From Allohahella marinimesophila (lineage in GTDB: Bacteria > Pseudomonadota > Gammaproteobacteria > Pseudomonadales > Oleiphilaceae), in contig NZ_BAABBO010000023.1 in assembly GCF_039538005.1 (NCBI RefSeq), positions 1 through 64,000 of the forward strand: a stretch of 64,000 nucleotides of DNA, written 5' to 3'. The position numbers and the translations under genes were made by a program. Positions 53,268 to 62,087 of this stretch are shown one piece after another (the first letter of the stretch is position 1; each line of letters begins with the position of its first letter). The notes under the pieces were generated by a model. The model was given only the letters and a program-made list of their open reading frames with translations. It did no database searches and was not told the origin of the DNA.

Positions 53268-53798
53268 TTGGCAGTTCGAGAATTTTTATTGATGCGTCAT
53301 GGCCAGGCCGAGGCCTACGGTATTACCGATGAGGAGCGTGAACTCACTTCGCGAGGTGCCCGGCAGGCGGAACGTCAGGGCAAGGCGCTGGACGCCTTCT
53401 TTCGCGATGAGCCTGGTCCTGCGCCGAGCTACCGGGTTATCCCGAGTAGCTACCTGAGAGCCCGTGAAACGGCTGAATTGGTGATGCAGCAGGCTGACTG
53501 CGTGAGCAGGGATGCGTTGACCATCGAGGGCATTACGCCGGAAGATTCGCTGCAGGACGCTATCGACAGCCTTTCGGCAGTGTTTGCCAAGTTCCCTGAC
53601 CAGCATTTTCTGGTGGTGTGTCATATGCCTGTTGTTGCCTTGCTCGATGGGCACTGTCTTGCAGGCGCAAAGCGGGATGGGCGTGCTTTTGCCACTGCTG
53701 AAATTCGGCGTTATCGCTTCCCTGATGCGGAGACCTACCAGCATTTGGCTGCGGGTTGCGCAGAAGCGCCGGCTCACTTCCTGAAGGCGGATGAATGA
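53268..53798 (+). CDS. sixA: Phosphohistidine phosphatase SixA
   Basis: 176-residue histidine phosphatase that removes phosphate from phosphohistidine in signalling or PTS proteins. The N-terminal FLLMRHGQAEAYG contains the RHG nucleophile, SSYLRARETAELV the second Arg, and VVCHMPVVALL the second His. The start is TTG at 53268 behind AGGAG. It overlaps the DUF1285 gene by four bases (ATGA) and shares a transcript with gpsA. Confidence 0.9.
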   Translation: MAVREFLLMRHGQAEAYGITDEERELTSRGARQAERQGKALDAFFRDEPGPAPSYRVIPSSYLRARETAELVMQQADCVSRDALTIEGITPEDSLQDAIDSLSAVFAKFPDQHFLVVCHMPVVALLDGHCLAGAKRDGRAFATAEIRRYRFPDAETYQHLAAGCAEAPAHFLKADE

Positions 53799-54370
53799 GC
53801 GAGAATCCTGATATTGACATCAAAAGGCTTCTGGCCGAGCAGGCGCAACAGGCAGGTGATGACGCCCCCGCTGAACTCGACCCCTACCCGGTGGAGCGCT
53901 GGCATCCCGAGCGTGTCTATGACCTGCCGCTCGCAATCACTGCGGAGAACATTTGGCAGTACCAGGGCTCGCCACTGACCCGAGAGCCTACCCGCCAGGT
54001 ATTTGCCCGAATCATGTCCTGTGAAGACGGACAGCATTATTTGACCACCCCGGTTGAAAAGGCTCGTATCGAAGTTGCGGATGCGCCTTTTCAGGTGCTG
54101 ACTTTTCACAAACTGACCGACAAAGGTACCGAGTATCTCGCGCTTCAGCCGGACTATGCGCCAGCTGTGGTGCTTGATGCTGCCAATACCTTCGAGCTTC
54201 GCGATGGCGTGCCCTACCTGGGTATGCATCGAGGCCTCAGAGCCCGTCTGAGTCGGGCAGTGTTCTACCAGCTCATAGAGCTGTCGACGGTCGAAGACAT
54301 TGATGGGCGAGCATGCGCTGTGATTCAGAGCGGCGGGCGACCGCACGTGCTCGGACCGGTAGAGGACTGA
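53795..54370 (+). CDS. DUF1285 family protein
   Basis: 191 residues with the DUF1285 pattern: a central WQYQGSPLTREPTRQVFARIM, YLTTPVEKARIEVADAPF, and late YLGMHRGLRARLSRAVFYQLIELSTVEDIDG. The family is common in Proteobacteria but has no agreed function. It is the last gene of the phosphatase-STAS-gpsA-sixA run and is followed by a terminator. Confidence 0.85.
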   Translation: MSENPDIDIKRLLAEQAQQAGDDAPAELDPYPVERWHPERVYDLPLAITAENIWQYQGSPLTREPTRQVFARIMSCEDGQHYLTTPVEKARIEVADAPFQVLTFHKLTDKGTEYLALQPDYAPAVVLDAANTFELRDGVPYLGMHRGLRARLSRAVFYQLIELSTVEDIDGRACAVIQSGGRPHVLGPVED

Positions 54371-54399
54371 GCGCAGAGCGTCTGGTTGGCGAATCACAG

Positions 54400-54447
54400 A
54401 TATGAAAAAGGCCCCGTTACATCGCTGTACACGGGGCCTTTTCATAT
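54400..54447. terminator. Bidirectional rho-independent terminator
   Basis: A long perfect stem: ATATGAAAA…GGCCCCGT on the left pairs with ACGGGGCCTTTTCATAT on the right across about 13 bases. A-rich and T-rich flanks make it work on both strands. It ends the DUF1285 operon from the left and the ETF-QO gene from the right. Confidence 0.9.
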
Positions 54448-54463
54448 GGGCTTGAAACCGCCC

Positions 54464-56119
54464 TTACATGTTGGGATAGTTCGGACCACCACCGCCTTCA
54501 GGCGTTACCCAGGTGATATTCTGGGTCGGATCCTTGATATCGCAGGTCTTGCAGTGCACGCAGTTCTGCGCATTGATCTGGAAGCGCTTGCTACCGTCGT
54601 CCTGTGCGACCACTTCATACACGCCAGCAGGGCAGTATCGCTGCGCCGGTTCGTTGTACTTCGGCAGGTTGTACTCAATCGGCACTGAAGGATCTTTCAG
54701 CTTCAGGTGCACAGGCTGCTCTTCTTCATGGTTGGTATTCGAGATGAATACCGATGTCAGCTTGTCGAAGGTCAGCTTGTTATCCGGCTTCGGATATTCC
54801 ATGCGCTTGGAGCTTTCTGCCGGGCGCAGGGTTTCGTGGTCCGGCGTCATATCGCGAATGGTCAGCGGCAGGCTGCGATGCAGGATATTCTGCTCGAAGA
54901 AGGCCAGGGCGCCACCCATGAAATTGCCGAATTTGTGCATCGCCGGGCCAAAGTTGCGCTCGTCGTAGAGCTCCTTGTAGAGCCAGGAGTTCTTGAAGTT
55001 CTCAGTGTAGGCCACGAGATCCTTGCCGCCGACATCTTCCTTGGTCAGCGCATCGACGAGCGTGTCAGCGGCAATGATGCCCGACTTCATCGCGCAGTGA
55101 GCGCCCTTGATCTTGGAAGAGTTGAGCGTTCCCGCATCGCAACCAATAAGGAGGCCGCCCGGGAAGGTCATCTTGGGCAGGGCATTGAAGCCGCCTTTGG
55201 TGAGTGCTCTGGCACCATAGGAGACACGCTTGCCACCTTCGATATGTTTTCTGATTTCGGGATGCAGCTTGAGACGCTGGAACTCGTCAAACGGTGAAAC
55301 ATGCGGGTTGAAATAGCTCAGATCCGTGATCAGTCCGACGTACACCTGACCATTTTCGAGGTGATAGAGAAATGAACCGCCAGTCGAGCCGCTTTCGGTA
55401 AGTGGCCAGCCAGTGGTATGAATCACAAGACCCGGTTTGTGCTGCTCAGCCGGAACGTCCCATAACTCCTTTATACCAATGCCGTAATGCTGCGGATCCT
55501 TACCTTCGTTGAGATTGAACTTTTGCATCAGGCGCTTGCCAAGATGGCCGCGTGACCCTTCAGAGAATATCGTGTATTTCGCGTGCAGTTCCATACCGGG
55601 GGTAAAACTATCCGTCGGCTCACCATCACGTCCGATACCCATGTCGCCAGTAAGGACACCTTTGACGCTACCGTCGTCGTTGTAGAGAATATCGGCAGCC
55701 GGGAAGCCGGGATACACTTCAGCTCCCAACTCCTCGGCACGCTCTGCCAGCCAACGACACAGATTACCGAGGCTGATGATGTAGTTGCCTTCATTATGCA
55801 TGCTTTTCGGCACGATCATGTTAGGAAACTGGAAGGCTGACTCCTGACTGCGCAGGTAGAAAATTTCGTCGTGGTCGACTGGCGTATTCAGCGGTGCGCC
55901 AAGCTCTTTCCAGTCAGGAAACAGTTCGTTCAGGGCTGTCGGTTCGAAGACGGTACCTGCCATGATGTGTGCGCCGACTTCAGAGCCTTTCTCGACGACA
56001 CAGACCGTCAGCTCTTTTCCAGCTTTCTTGGCCTGCTGCAGTAATCTGCAGGCCGTGGAAAGTCCGGCTGGACCAGCACCGACAATGAGTACGTCGAACT
56101 CCATTGACTCACGTTCCAC
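54464..56119 (-). CDS. Electron-transfer flavoprotein:ubiquinone oxidoreductase
   Basis: Passes electrons from ETF to the quinone pool; membrane-associated FAD and 4Fe-4S protein, 551 residues. The N-terminal FDVLIVGAGPAGLSTACRL binds FAD. SEGSRGHLGKRL and GCDAGTLNSSKIKG are family blocks, and the C-terminal cluster is CPAGVYE plus CVHCKTCDIKDP. I place the start at the GTG at 56119, seven bases after AGGAG; the ATG at 56104 and TTG at 56125 are alternatives. It is divergent from etfB, and between them lies a perfect palindrome of PsrA type. Confidence 0.94.
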   Translation of the reverse strand: MERESMEFDVLIVGAGPAGLSTACRLLQQAKKAGKELTVCVVEKGSEVGAHIMAGTVFEPTALNELFPDWKELGAPLNTPVDHDEIFYLRSQESAFQFPNMIVPKSMHNEGNYIISLGNLCRWLAERAEELGAEVYPGFPAADILYNDDGSVKGVLTGDMGIGRDGEPTDSFTPGMELHAKYTIFSEGSRGHLGKRLMQKFNLNEGKDPQHYGIGIKELWDVPAEQHKPGLVIHTTGWPLTESGSTGGSFLYHLENGQVYVGLITDLSYFNPHVSPFDEFQRLKLHPEIRKHIEGGKRVSYGARALTKGGFNALPKMTFPGGLLIGCDAGTLNSSKIKGAHCAMKSGIIAADTLVDALTKEDVGGKDLVAYTENFKNSWLYKELYDERNFGPAMHKFGNFMGGALAFFEQNILHRSLPLTIRDMTPDHETLRPAESSKRMEYPKPDNKLTFDKLTSVFISNTNHEEEQPVHLKLKDPSVPIEYNLPKYNEPAQRYCPAGVYEVVAQDDGSKRFQINAQNCVHCKTCDIKDPTQNITWVTPEGGGGPNYPNM

Positions 56120-56165
56120 AAGCAATCTCCTCTAGAAAATTCGGGGTCATGATAGCGGAATTCGA

Positions 56166-56191
56166 AATTCAAACAAACGTTTGTTTGAATT
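56166..56191. promoter_or_regulatory. PsrA-like operator palindrome
   Basis: A perfect 26-base palindrome centred at 56178/56179, with the core CAAACGTTTG. The half-site CAAAC…GTTTG is the published recognition pattern for PsrA, the TetR-family fatty-acid-responsive regulator that controls etf and beta-oxidation genes in Pseudomonas. It lies about 45 bases upstream of ETF-QO and 175 upstream of etfB, so it could control both. The regulator gene is not in the window. Confidence 0.75.
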
Positions 56192-56324
56192 CTGCTGCCA
56201 TTTGAATTTAAATACGGCCAGTATAGACGCTGCGGCCATGGCAGATCACGAGCTGATTGTGCGCCGGAGCGTATCAGGCATCGTCTGCAGGTATGTCGCC
56301 GAGCTATGCGTCGTCTTATTAGGG

Positions 56325-56330
56325 TATAAT
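56325..56330 (+). promoter_or_regulatory. Consensus -10 box upstream of etfB
   Basis: A perfect TATAAT stands 35 bases before the etfB ATG. No good -35 hexamer lies at 16-18 bases spacing, so activation or an unusual -35 is possible. Confidence 0.5.
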
Positions 56331-56365
56331 GCTCGTTTATTCCACCTCAAACCAACGAGGAATCT

Positions 56366-57115
56366 ATGAAGGTTCTTGTCGCTGTCAAACGTGTCATCGA
56401 TTACAACGTAAAAGTACGAGTCAAGTCTGATCACTCTGGTGTCGATCTGGCCAACGTCAAAATGGCCATGAATCCGTTCTGTGAGATCGCCATTGAAGAA
56501 GCCGTTCGCCTGAAGGAAAAAGGTGTCGCCACTGAAGTCGTGGTCGTATCGATCGGCCCGAAAGCCTGCCAGGAGCAGATTCGTACCGCGCTCGCGCTGG
56601 GCGCTGACCGTGGCATTCATGTGGAGACCGATGAGGAAATCCAGTCGCTCGCCGCCGCCAAGCTGCTGAAGGCTATTGTCGAGAAAGAAGAGCCGAAACT
56701 CATTATTCTGGGCAAGCAGTCCATCGACACTGATAACAACCAGACTGGTCAGATGCTGGCCGCGCTCTGTGGCTACGGTCAGGGCACTTTCGCTTCTGAA
56801 GTCAAGGTAGAAGGCGACAAGGTAGAAGTCACTCGTGAAATTGACGGTGGTCTTGTTACAGTGTCACTGAGCCTGCCTGCGGTCGTGACGACCGACCTGC
56901 GTCTCAACGAGCCACGCTATGCTTCGCTGCCGAACATCATGAAGGCGAAGAAGAAGCCGCTCGAAGTCATGAGCCCGGCTGATCTCGGTGCTGAAGTTGC
57001 GCCACGCATCTCAGTGGTAAAGGTCGAGCCACCTGCGCAGCGATCTGCTGGTGTGAAGGTTGCGAGCGTCGCCGAACTGGTCGACAAACTCAAGAATGAA
57101 GCGAAGGTACTTTAA
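56366..57115 (+). CDS. etfB: Electron-transfer flavoprotein beta subunit
   Basis: 249 residues; binds AMP and, with EtfA, takes electrons from acyl-CoA dehydrogenases. KVLVAVKRVIDYNVKV opens the protein. MNPFCEIAIEEAVRLKEKG, LILGKQSIDTDNNQTGQM and TREIDGGLVTVSLSLPAVVTTDLRLNEPRYASLPNIMKAKKKP are diagnostic. GAGGA precedes the ATG. Two bases separate its stop from etfA. The partner dehydrogenase liuA is nearby on the other strand. Confidence 0.96.
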   Translation: MKVLVAVKRVIDYNVKVRVKSDHSGVDLANVKMAMNPFCEIAIEEAVRLKEKGVATEVVVVSIGPKACQEQIRTALALGADRGIHVETDEEIQSLAAAKLLKAIVEKEEPKLIILGKQSIDTDNNQTGQMLAALCGYGQGTFASEVKVEGDKVEVTREIDGGLVTVSLSLPAVVTTDLRLNEPRYASLPNIMKAKKKPLEVMSPADLGAEVAPRISVVKVEPPAQRSAGVKVASVAELVDKLKNEAKVL

Positions 57116-57117
57116 TC

Positions 57118-58047
57118 ATGAGCGTACTAGTCATTGCGGAACACGATAACAGTTCCCTCAAGTCAGCGACACTGAACGTGATCGCAGCTGCCCAGCAAAT
57201 CGGCGGCGACATTACTGTTCTAATAGCAGGCAAGGATTGTTCTGGCGCTGCTGAAGAGGCAGCCAAGGCACAAGGCGTTTCCAAGGTCCTCAAGGCCGAT
57301 GCAGATGTCTACGGTCATCAGCTGGGTGAAAACCTGGCCGCGCTGGTTGTTGAGCTGGGCAAGGATTACGCTGCAATCCTTACGTCTGCCGGGACAACTG
57401 GCAAGGACTTCATGCCACGCGTAGCCGCGCTGCTGGATGTTGCGCAGATCTCCGACATCATTCGCGTCGAAGCAGCTGATACCTTCGTTCGTCCGATTTA
57501 TGCCGGTAATGCCATCGCTACCGTCAAGACTTCCGATGCGATCAAGGTCATTACCGTTCGCCCGACAGGTTTCGACCCTGTGTCTGGTGAAGGTGGCTCT
57601 GCAGCGATAGAAGACTGCAGTGTCGTCAAGGATGCTGGCGTGTCTTCATTTGTGAGAGAAGAGCTTGCGAAGTCTGATCGTCCGGATCTGAGCGGCGCAC
57701 AGATCGTTGTTTCTGGCGGTCGTGGTATGCAGAACGGTGAAAACTTCGAAATGCTGTACAAGCTTGCAGACAAGCTTGGCGCTGCTGTTGGTGCTTCACG
57801 CGCCGCAGTCGATGCTGGTTTTGTGCCTAACGATATGCAGGTCGGTCAGACCGGCAAGATCGTTGCCCCACAGCTGTATATTGCCGTTGGTATTTCCGGC
57901 GCGATTCAGCATCTGGCTGGTATGTCCGAGTCGAAGGTCATCGTTGCGATCAACAAGGACGAAGAAGCTCCGATTTTCCAGGTGGCTGATTACGGCCTGG
58001 TGGCGGACCTCTTCGAAGCTGTGCCACAACTGGAATCTGCAGTCTGA
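57118..58047 (+). CDS. etfA: Electron-transfer flavoprotein alpha subunit
   Basis: 309 residues; carries FAD. The C-terminal FAD domain shows VVSGGRGMQ, GASRAAVDAGF, QVGQTGKIVAPQLYIAVGISGAIQHLAGM and INKDEEAPIFQVADYGLVADLFE. The N-terminal half packs against EtfB. It is directly downstream of etfB and followed by a terminator. Confidence 0.96.
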   Translation: MSVLVIAEHDNSSLKSATLNVIAAAQQIGGDITVLIAGKDCSGAAEEAAKAQGVSKVLKADADVYGHQLGENLAALVVELGKDYAAILTSAGTTGKDFMPRVAALLDVAQISDIIRVEAADTFVRPIYAGNAIATVKTSDAIKVITVRPTGFDPVSGEGGSAAIEDCSVVKDAGVSSFVREELAKSDRPDLSGAQIVVSGGRGMQNGENFEMLYKLADKLGAAVGASRAAVDAGFVPNDMQVGQTGKIVAPQLYIAVGISGAIQHLAGMSESKVIVAINKDEEAPIFQVADYGLVADLFEAVPQLESAV

Positions 58048-58071
58048 GCATCTAGCTCAGTCTGATCGATC

Positions 58072-58097
58072 AAAGCCGCACTTCGTGCGGCTTTTTT
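58072..58097 (+). terminator. Rho-independent terminator of etfBA
   Basis: GCCGCAC at 58075-58081 and GTGCGGC at 58085-58091 form a seven-pair stem with a three-base loop and a run of six T. It ends the etfBA transcript before the PCuAC gene, whose ribosome site GAGGAG begins seven bases later. Confidence 0.9.
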
Positions 58098-58118
58098 GTT
58101 ATTGAGGAGAGCAATTGA

Positions 58119-58643
58119 GTGACCAGGATGCACTTTAAAGGCGCTATCGTAGGGTTTTTCGTTTTCAGTTCAGTATTATCGGGCCTTCTGTTGGCGGGCG
58201 GTAGAGTAATGGCTCACGGTGTTACCGAGGCAGGACTCACCATCACGCATGCCTGGACACGCTCGGTGCCCGTGGCCGGGCTCAACGGAGCTGGCTACGT
58301 CACCATCAGCAATAGTTCCGATCAGTCATATCGGCTCGTGGCCGTAGAAACTGAGGCGGCCGCTCAGACTTCGCTGCACGAATCTGTCATGTCTGATGAG
58401 GGCATGATGTCGATGGCGGCACTCCCTGAGGGCGTATCGATTCCCGCCGGGCAAACCGTAGCATTAGCACCCGGCGGTATCCATATCATGCTGATGAAGC
58501 TGGTATCGCCAACTACAGCGGGTGAACAATTGCCTGCGACCTTCATTTTCGAAGCAGCCGATGCTGCGAAGCCGGATTCTATTCGTCTAAAATCCTGGTT
58601 TGCCGTACAGCCTGTCAGCGGTGAGAGTCACGTCCACCACTGA
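58119..58643 (+). CDS. PCuAC family periplasmic copper chaperone
   Basis: 174 residues that deliver Cu(I) to cytochrome oxidase. An N-terminal hydrophobic signal (GAIVGFFVFSSVLSGLLLAGG) precedes the domain. The copper ligands fit H…M…HxM: LHESVMSDEGMM and GGIHIMLM. The tail SHVHH adds extra histidines. The start GTG at 58119 lies nine bases after GAGGAG. It sits between etfBA and the liu genes and converges on liuB; no SCO or oxidase gene is adjacent. Confidence 0.88.
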   Translation: MTRMHFKGAIVGFFVFSSVLSGLLLAGGRVMAHGVTEAGLTITHAWTRSVPVAGLNGAGYVTISNSSDQSYRLVAVETEAAAQTSLHESVMSDEGMMSMAALPEGVSIPAGQTVALAPGGIHIMLMKLVSPTTAGEQLPATFIFEAADAAKPDSIRLKSWFAVQPVSGESHVHH

Positions 58644-58673
58644 ACCTGAAACGCCTCAGATGATGTGCTCGGC

Positions 58674-60293
58674 TTATCGGTAGGCAGCGACGCCCTGCCG
58701 ACCCTTTCCAGGCTCACCTGCTACGCCTTCGGGTTCCAGATCCAACGCAAAACGGAGTATTGCGCGGGTATCGGCCGGATCAATGATGCCGTCATCCCAG
58801 AGCCTGGCTGAGGCGTAGACGGTATCTGATTGACGCTCGAATTGTCGGCGAACGGGTTCTTCGAGTGCAGCCTTCGCTTCAGCATCGAAGGGCAAGCCTT
58901 TCTTCGCCAGCGCTTCGGCCTTTACGGTAGAGAGTACGCCGGCAGCCTGATCACCGCCCATGACGGAAATCTTGGCACTGGGCCAGGTCCAGAGAAAGCG
59001 CGGATTATAGCCCCGACCACACATGCCGTAGTTTCCGGCGCCAAAGCTGCCGCCAATAATGATGGTGTATTTCGCTACGGTGGCGCAGGCCACGGCCATC
59101 ACCATCTTGGCGCCGTGCTTGGCAATGCCTCCCTGCTCATGATCGAGTCCAATCATGAAGCCGGTAATGTTCTGCAGGAAGATCAAGGGGGTATTTCGCT
59201 GCTCACAGAGCTGGATGAAGTGGGTGCCCTTGAGTGCGGACTCGCTGAAGAGCACGCCGTTATTGGCAAGGATACCTACGCGGTGCCCCCCGATCTCGGC
59301 AAATGTACACACGAGCGTGGGACCGTACAGCGGCTTGAACTCGTCATGTTCCGAGCCATCGACGATCCTTTCGATAACCTCTCTGACATCGAAAGGGGTT
59401 CTGAAGTCTTTTGGCACGATGCCTCGTAGCTCTTCAGGGGCGTACAGGGGCTCGGCAATCGAAGCTGGCAGAGCGACCTGCCGCTTTCGGGGCAAGCCTG
59501 CATGGGTCAGTATTCGCCGTGCAAGTTGCAGGGCTTCAGTATCGCTGGCAGCGAGATGGTCGGCCACACCAGATATTTCGGCATGCATGCGCGCGCCGCC
59601 AAGTGCTTCCCCATCGACCTCCGCGCCTGTAGCGGCTTTGACCAGAGCTGGACCAGCGAGAAAGAGGGAGCTCTGACGTTCCACCATGACACACTCATCT
59701 GCCATGGCCGGTACGTAAGCGCCGCCGGCAGTGCAGAAGCCCATCACTACGGCGATCTGCGGAATGCCCTGGGCTGAGAGTCGGGCCTGCTTGTAAAAGA
59801 TATGACCGAAGTCTTCCTTGTCTGGAAACACCTCGTCCTGCAGGGGCAGGTGGGCGCCACCGGAGTCCACGAGATAGATACAGGGCAGCCGAAAGTCTTC
59901 GGCGATGGTCTGGGCTCTGATGTGCTTCTTGACCGTGAGTGGGTAGTAAGTCCCTCCTTTGACGCTGGCATCGTTGGCGACAATCATGCAGGCAAAGCCG
60001 GATACGTAGCCAATGCCGGCGACGACACCTGCTGCTGGCACTTCGTGGTCGTAGACCTCATGGGCCGCCAGCAGGCCGATCTCGAGGAAGGGCGAATCGT
60101 GATCAAGCAGGAGGCTGATGCGTTCCCGGCAAAGCAGTTTGCCCTTGTCTCGCTGCTTCGCCTGCGCCTCGGGCCCACCTCCTTCGCGTATTCTGGTTTC
60201 GAGCGCTTTGATGTGCGCCAGGCGCTGGTTCATCTGCTCGAGACGAGCCGCTGCCGCCGATGCAGTTGATTCTGCCTTTCCATGCTCTGTCAT
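58674..60293 (-). CDS. liuB: Methylcrotonyl-CoA carboxylase carboxyltransferase (beta) subunit
   Basis: Carboxylates 3-methylcrotonyl-CoA in leucine breakdown. 539 residues with two crotonase-like halves: LPCIYLVDSGGAHLPLQDEVFPD and IAVVMGFCTAGGAYVPAMADE in the first, NTPLIFLQNITGFMIG and IIIGGSFGAGNYGMCGRGYNPRFLW in the second. A very strong GAGGAGG precedes the ATG. It follows liuA by nine bases. Its biotin-carrying partner (liuD) and liuC are not next to it, where they usually are. Confidence 0.94.
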   Translation of the reverse strand: MTEHGKAESTASAAAARLEQMNQRLAHIKALETRIREGGGPEAQAKQRDKGKLLCRERISLLLDHDSPFLEIGLLAAHEVYDHEVPAAGVVAGIGYVSGFACMIVANDASVKGGTYYPLTVKKHIRAQTIAEDFRLPCIYLVDSGGAHLPLQDEVFPDKEDFGHIFYKQARLSAQGIPQIAVVMGFCTAGGAYVPAMADECVMVERQSSLFLAGPALVKAATGAEVDGEALGGARMHAEISGVADHLAASDTEALQLARRILTHAGLPRKRQVALPASIAEPLYAPEELRGIVPKDFRTPFDVREVIERIVDGSEHDEFKPLYGPTLVCTFAEIGGHRVGILANNGVLFSESALKGTHFIQLCEQRNTPLIFLQNITGFMIGLDHEQGGIAKHGAKMVMAVACATVAKYTIIIGGSFGAGNYGMCGRGYNPRFLWTWPSAKISVMGGDQAAGVLSTVKAEALAKKGLPFDAEAKAALEEPVRRQFERQSDTVYASARLWDDGIIDPADTRAILRFALDLEPEGVAGEPGKGRQGVAAYR

Positions 60294-60302
60294 GCTGCCT
60301 CC

Positions 60303-61478
60303 TCAGGCGGTCTCGTTGAACAACTCACGGCCTATGAGCATTCGTCGGACCTCAGAGGTGCCGGCACCAATTTCGTACAGCTTGGCATCGCGTAGCAGGC
60401 GTCCGGCAGCGTAATCATTGGTGTAACCATTCCCCCCGAGTATCTGTATGGCATCCAGCGCCATACGCGTAGCATTTTCAGCGCAGAACAGTATGACGCC
60501 AGCGGCATCCTTCCGTGATGCTTCGCCGCGATCACAGGCCTGAGCAGTGGCATAGAGATAGGCGCGGCTGGCGTTGAGCTGGCTATACATATCGGCAAGT
60601 TTTCCCTGAATCAGCTGAAAATTGCCAATGGCCTCGCCGAACTGAACCCGTTCATGAACGTAGGGCAGTACGATATCCATGCAGGCCTGCATGATGCCGA
60701 GGGGGCCCGCTGCCAGAAGTACGCGTTCGAAATCAAGGCCGCTCATGAGCACCTTCGCGCCACGGTTCAATTCGCCGAGTATATTTGCTGCCGGCACGTC
60801 GCAATTATCGAACACCAGCTCGCAGGTGTTCGATCCCCGCATACCGAGCTTGTCCAGTTTTGGCGAGCTCGAAAACCCCGCCATCCCGCGCTCGATGATA
60901 AATGCCGTAATACCTTTGGATCCTGCCTCAGGGGCTGTTTTGGCATAGACCACCAGCACATCGGCATCCGGGCCATTGGTGATCCACATTTTTGTACCAT
61001 TCAAACGGAAACCATCACCATGTTTCTCGGCCCTGAGCCTCATACTGACCACGTCACTGCCAGCCAGGGCTTCACTCATGGCGAGTGCGCCGACATGTTC
61101 GCCGCTGACCAGCTTGGGCAGATAACGCAAGCGTTGCTCTATCGAGCCATTCTTGTCTATCTGATTCACGCAGAGGTTCGAGTGGGCGCCGTAACTCAAA
61201 GCGACACTGGCGGAACAGCGTGAGATTTCTTCGAGCGCCAGGCAGTGCGCGAAGTATCCCATGTTGGCACCACCAACATCTTCGCCGGCGGTTATGCCAA
61301 GCAGGCCGACCTCGCCAAGCGCCTTCCAGAGTGCATTGGGAAAGGCATTGCTTCGGTCGATTTCAGCGGCGATTGGCGCTATGCGTTCCCGGGCGAAGCG
61401 TCGGGCAAGTGTCTGTAGCTGGGCCTCATCCTCAGTCATGGGAAATCGAAGAGTAGGGTAGTCGGCTTGTTGGGTCAT
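60303..61478 (-). CDS. liuA: Isovaleryl-CoA dehydrogenase
   Basis: Oxidises isovaleryl-CoA to 3-methylcrotonyl-CoA and passes electrons to ETF. 391 residues from the ATG at 61478 (AGGAG about 11 bases before); the longer frame runs into liuR. GLDFERVLLAAGPLG carries the Glu that serves as base in isovaleryl-CoA dehydrogenases, while the site used by other acyl-CoA dehydrogenases reads YEIGAGTSE without that Glu, so the specificity call is firm. ALAMSEALAGSDV, KMWITNGPDAD and QILGGNGYTNDY are further family blocks. Confidence 0.93.
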   Translation of the reverse strand: MTQQADYPTLRFPMTEDEAQLQTLARRFARERIAPIAAEIDRSNAFPNALWKALGEVGLLGITAGEDVGGANMGYFAHCLALEEISRCSASVALSYGAHSNLCVNQIDKNGSIEQRLRYLPKLVSGEHVGALAMSEALAGSDVVSMRLRAEKHGDGFRLNGTKMWITNGPDADVLVVYAKTAPEAGSKGITAFIIERGMAGFSSSPKLDKLGMRGSNTCELVFDNCDVPAANILGELNRGAKVLMSGLDFERVLLAAGPLGIMQACMDIVLPYVHERVQFGEAIGNFQLIQGKLADMYSQLNASRAYLYATAQACDRGEASRKDAAGVILFCAENATRMALDAIQILGGNGYTNDYAAGRLLRDAKLYEIGAGTSEVRRMLIGRELFNETA

Positions 61479-61506
61479 TGTTATGGTCTGCTCCTGCGAC
61501 TTCGCG

Positions 61507-61911
61507 CTAGTTGGCTGTAGATCCGGGCATGGCGTTTCGAACACGCTGCTCGGCCAAGTCGAGTTCCTGCTCCAGAACGGCAATATCCTGCTTCTGCCGT
61601 TGTAGCTGTCGACGATGTAATTCGATGAGTTCAAGGAAGCGCTGAAGCTGTTCGGTGTTGTCTGAATCGGCATTGTAGAGCTCGATCAGCGATTTGGATT
61701 CCGCAAGGCTGAAACCAAGGCGCTTGCCACGAAGAATAAGCTTGAGTCGAACACGTTCGCGTTCGCCATAATGTCGCGTACCGTGCGATTCACGGGATTC
61801 AGGCTGCAGCAGTTGTTCCGACTCATAAAACCGGATGGTTCGGGGTGTGATGTCGAATTCGCTGGCCAGATCACTGATCGTGTAAAGCCGGGCTTGATCC
61901 TTTCTGGTCAT
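61507..61911 (-). CDS. liuR: MerR family regulator of leucine degradation
   Basis: 134 residues from the ATG at 61911; a TTG at 61926 is an alternative. The N-terminal winged helix is LYTISDLASEFDITPRTIRFYESEQLLQP. A leucine-rich coiled coil closes the protein (FLELIELHRRQLQRQKQDIAVLEQELDLAEQR). No metal cysteines are seen, consistent with LiuR-type regulators. It leads the liuRAB operon, and an operator-like dyad lies 33 bases before its start. Confidence 0.88.
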   Translation of the reverse strand: MTRKDQARLYTISDLASEFDITPRTIRFYESEQLLQPESRESHGTRHYGERERVRLKLILRGKRLGFSLAESKSLIELYNADSDNTEQLQRFLELIELHRRQLQRQKQDIAVLEQELDLAEQRVRNAMPGSTAN

Positions 61912-61943
61912 GACGTATCCAGGCAAAGACGCTGTGGCACAAG

Positions 61944-61959
61944 TTGACGTTAACGTAAA
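61944..61959. promoter_or_regulatory. LiuR-like operator dyad
   Basis: TTGACGTTAACGTAAA contains the ten-base perfect palindrome ACGTTAACGT, extended by near-matching flanks. Its form and place before liuR fit the binding sites described for LiuR. It is probably the autoregulatory promoter of the liu operon. The rest of 61960-62087 holds nothing I can identify. Confidence 0.6.
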
Positions 61960-62087
61960 CTGTAATCTGAGGGCAAAAAGAGGTCAAGCATTGACGTCGA
62001 TTGTTGAGCGGAGGGCCACAGGACACGCGAAATGATGGAAGGATCGCTCTGACGGATCTGATCACGCAGGCATTTTTAACAAGACAG

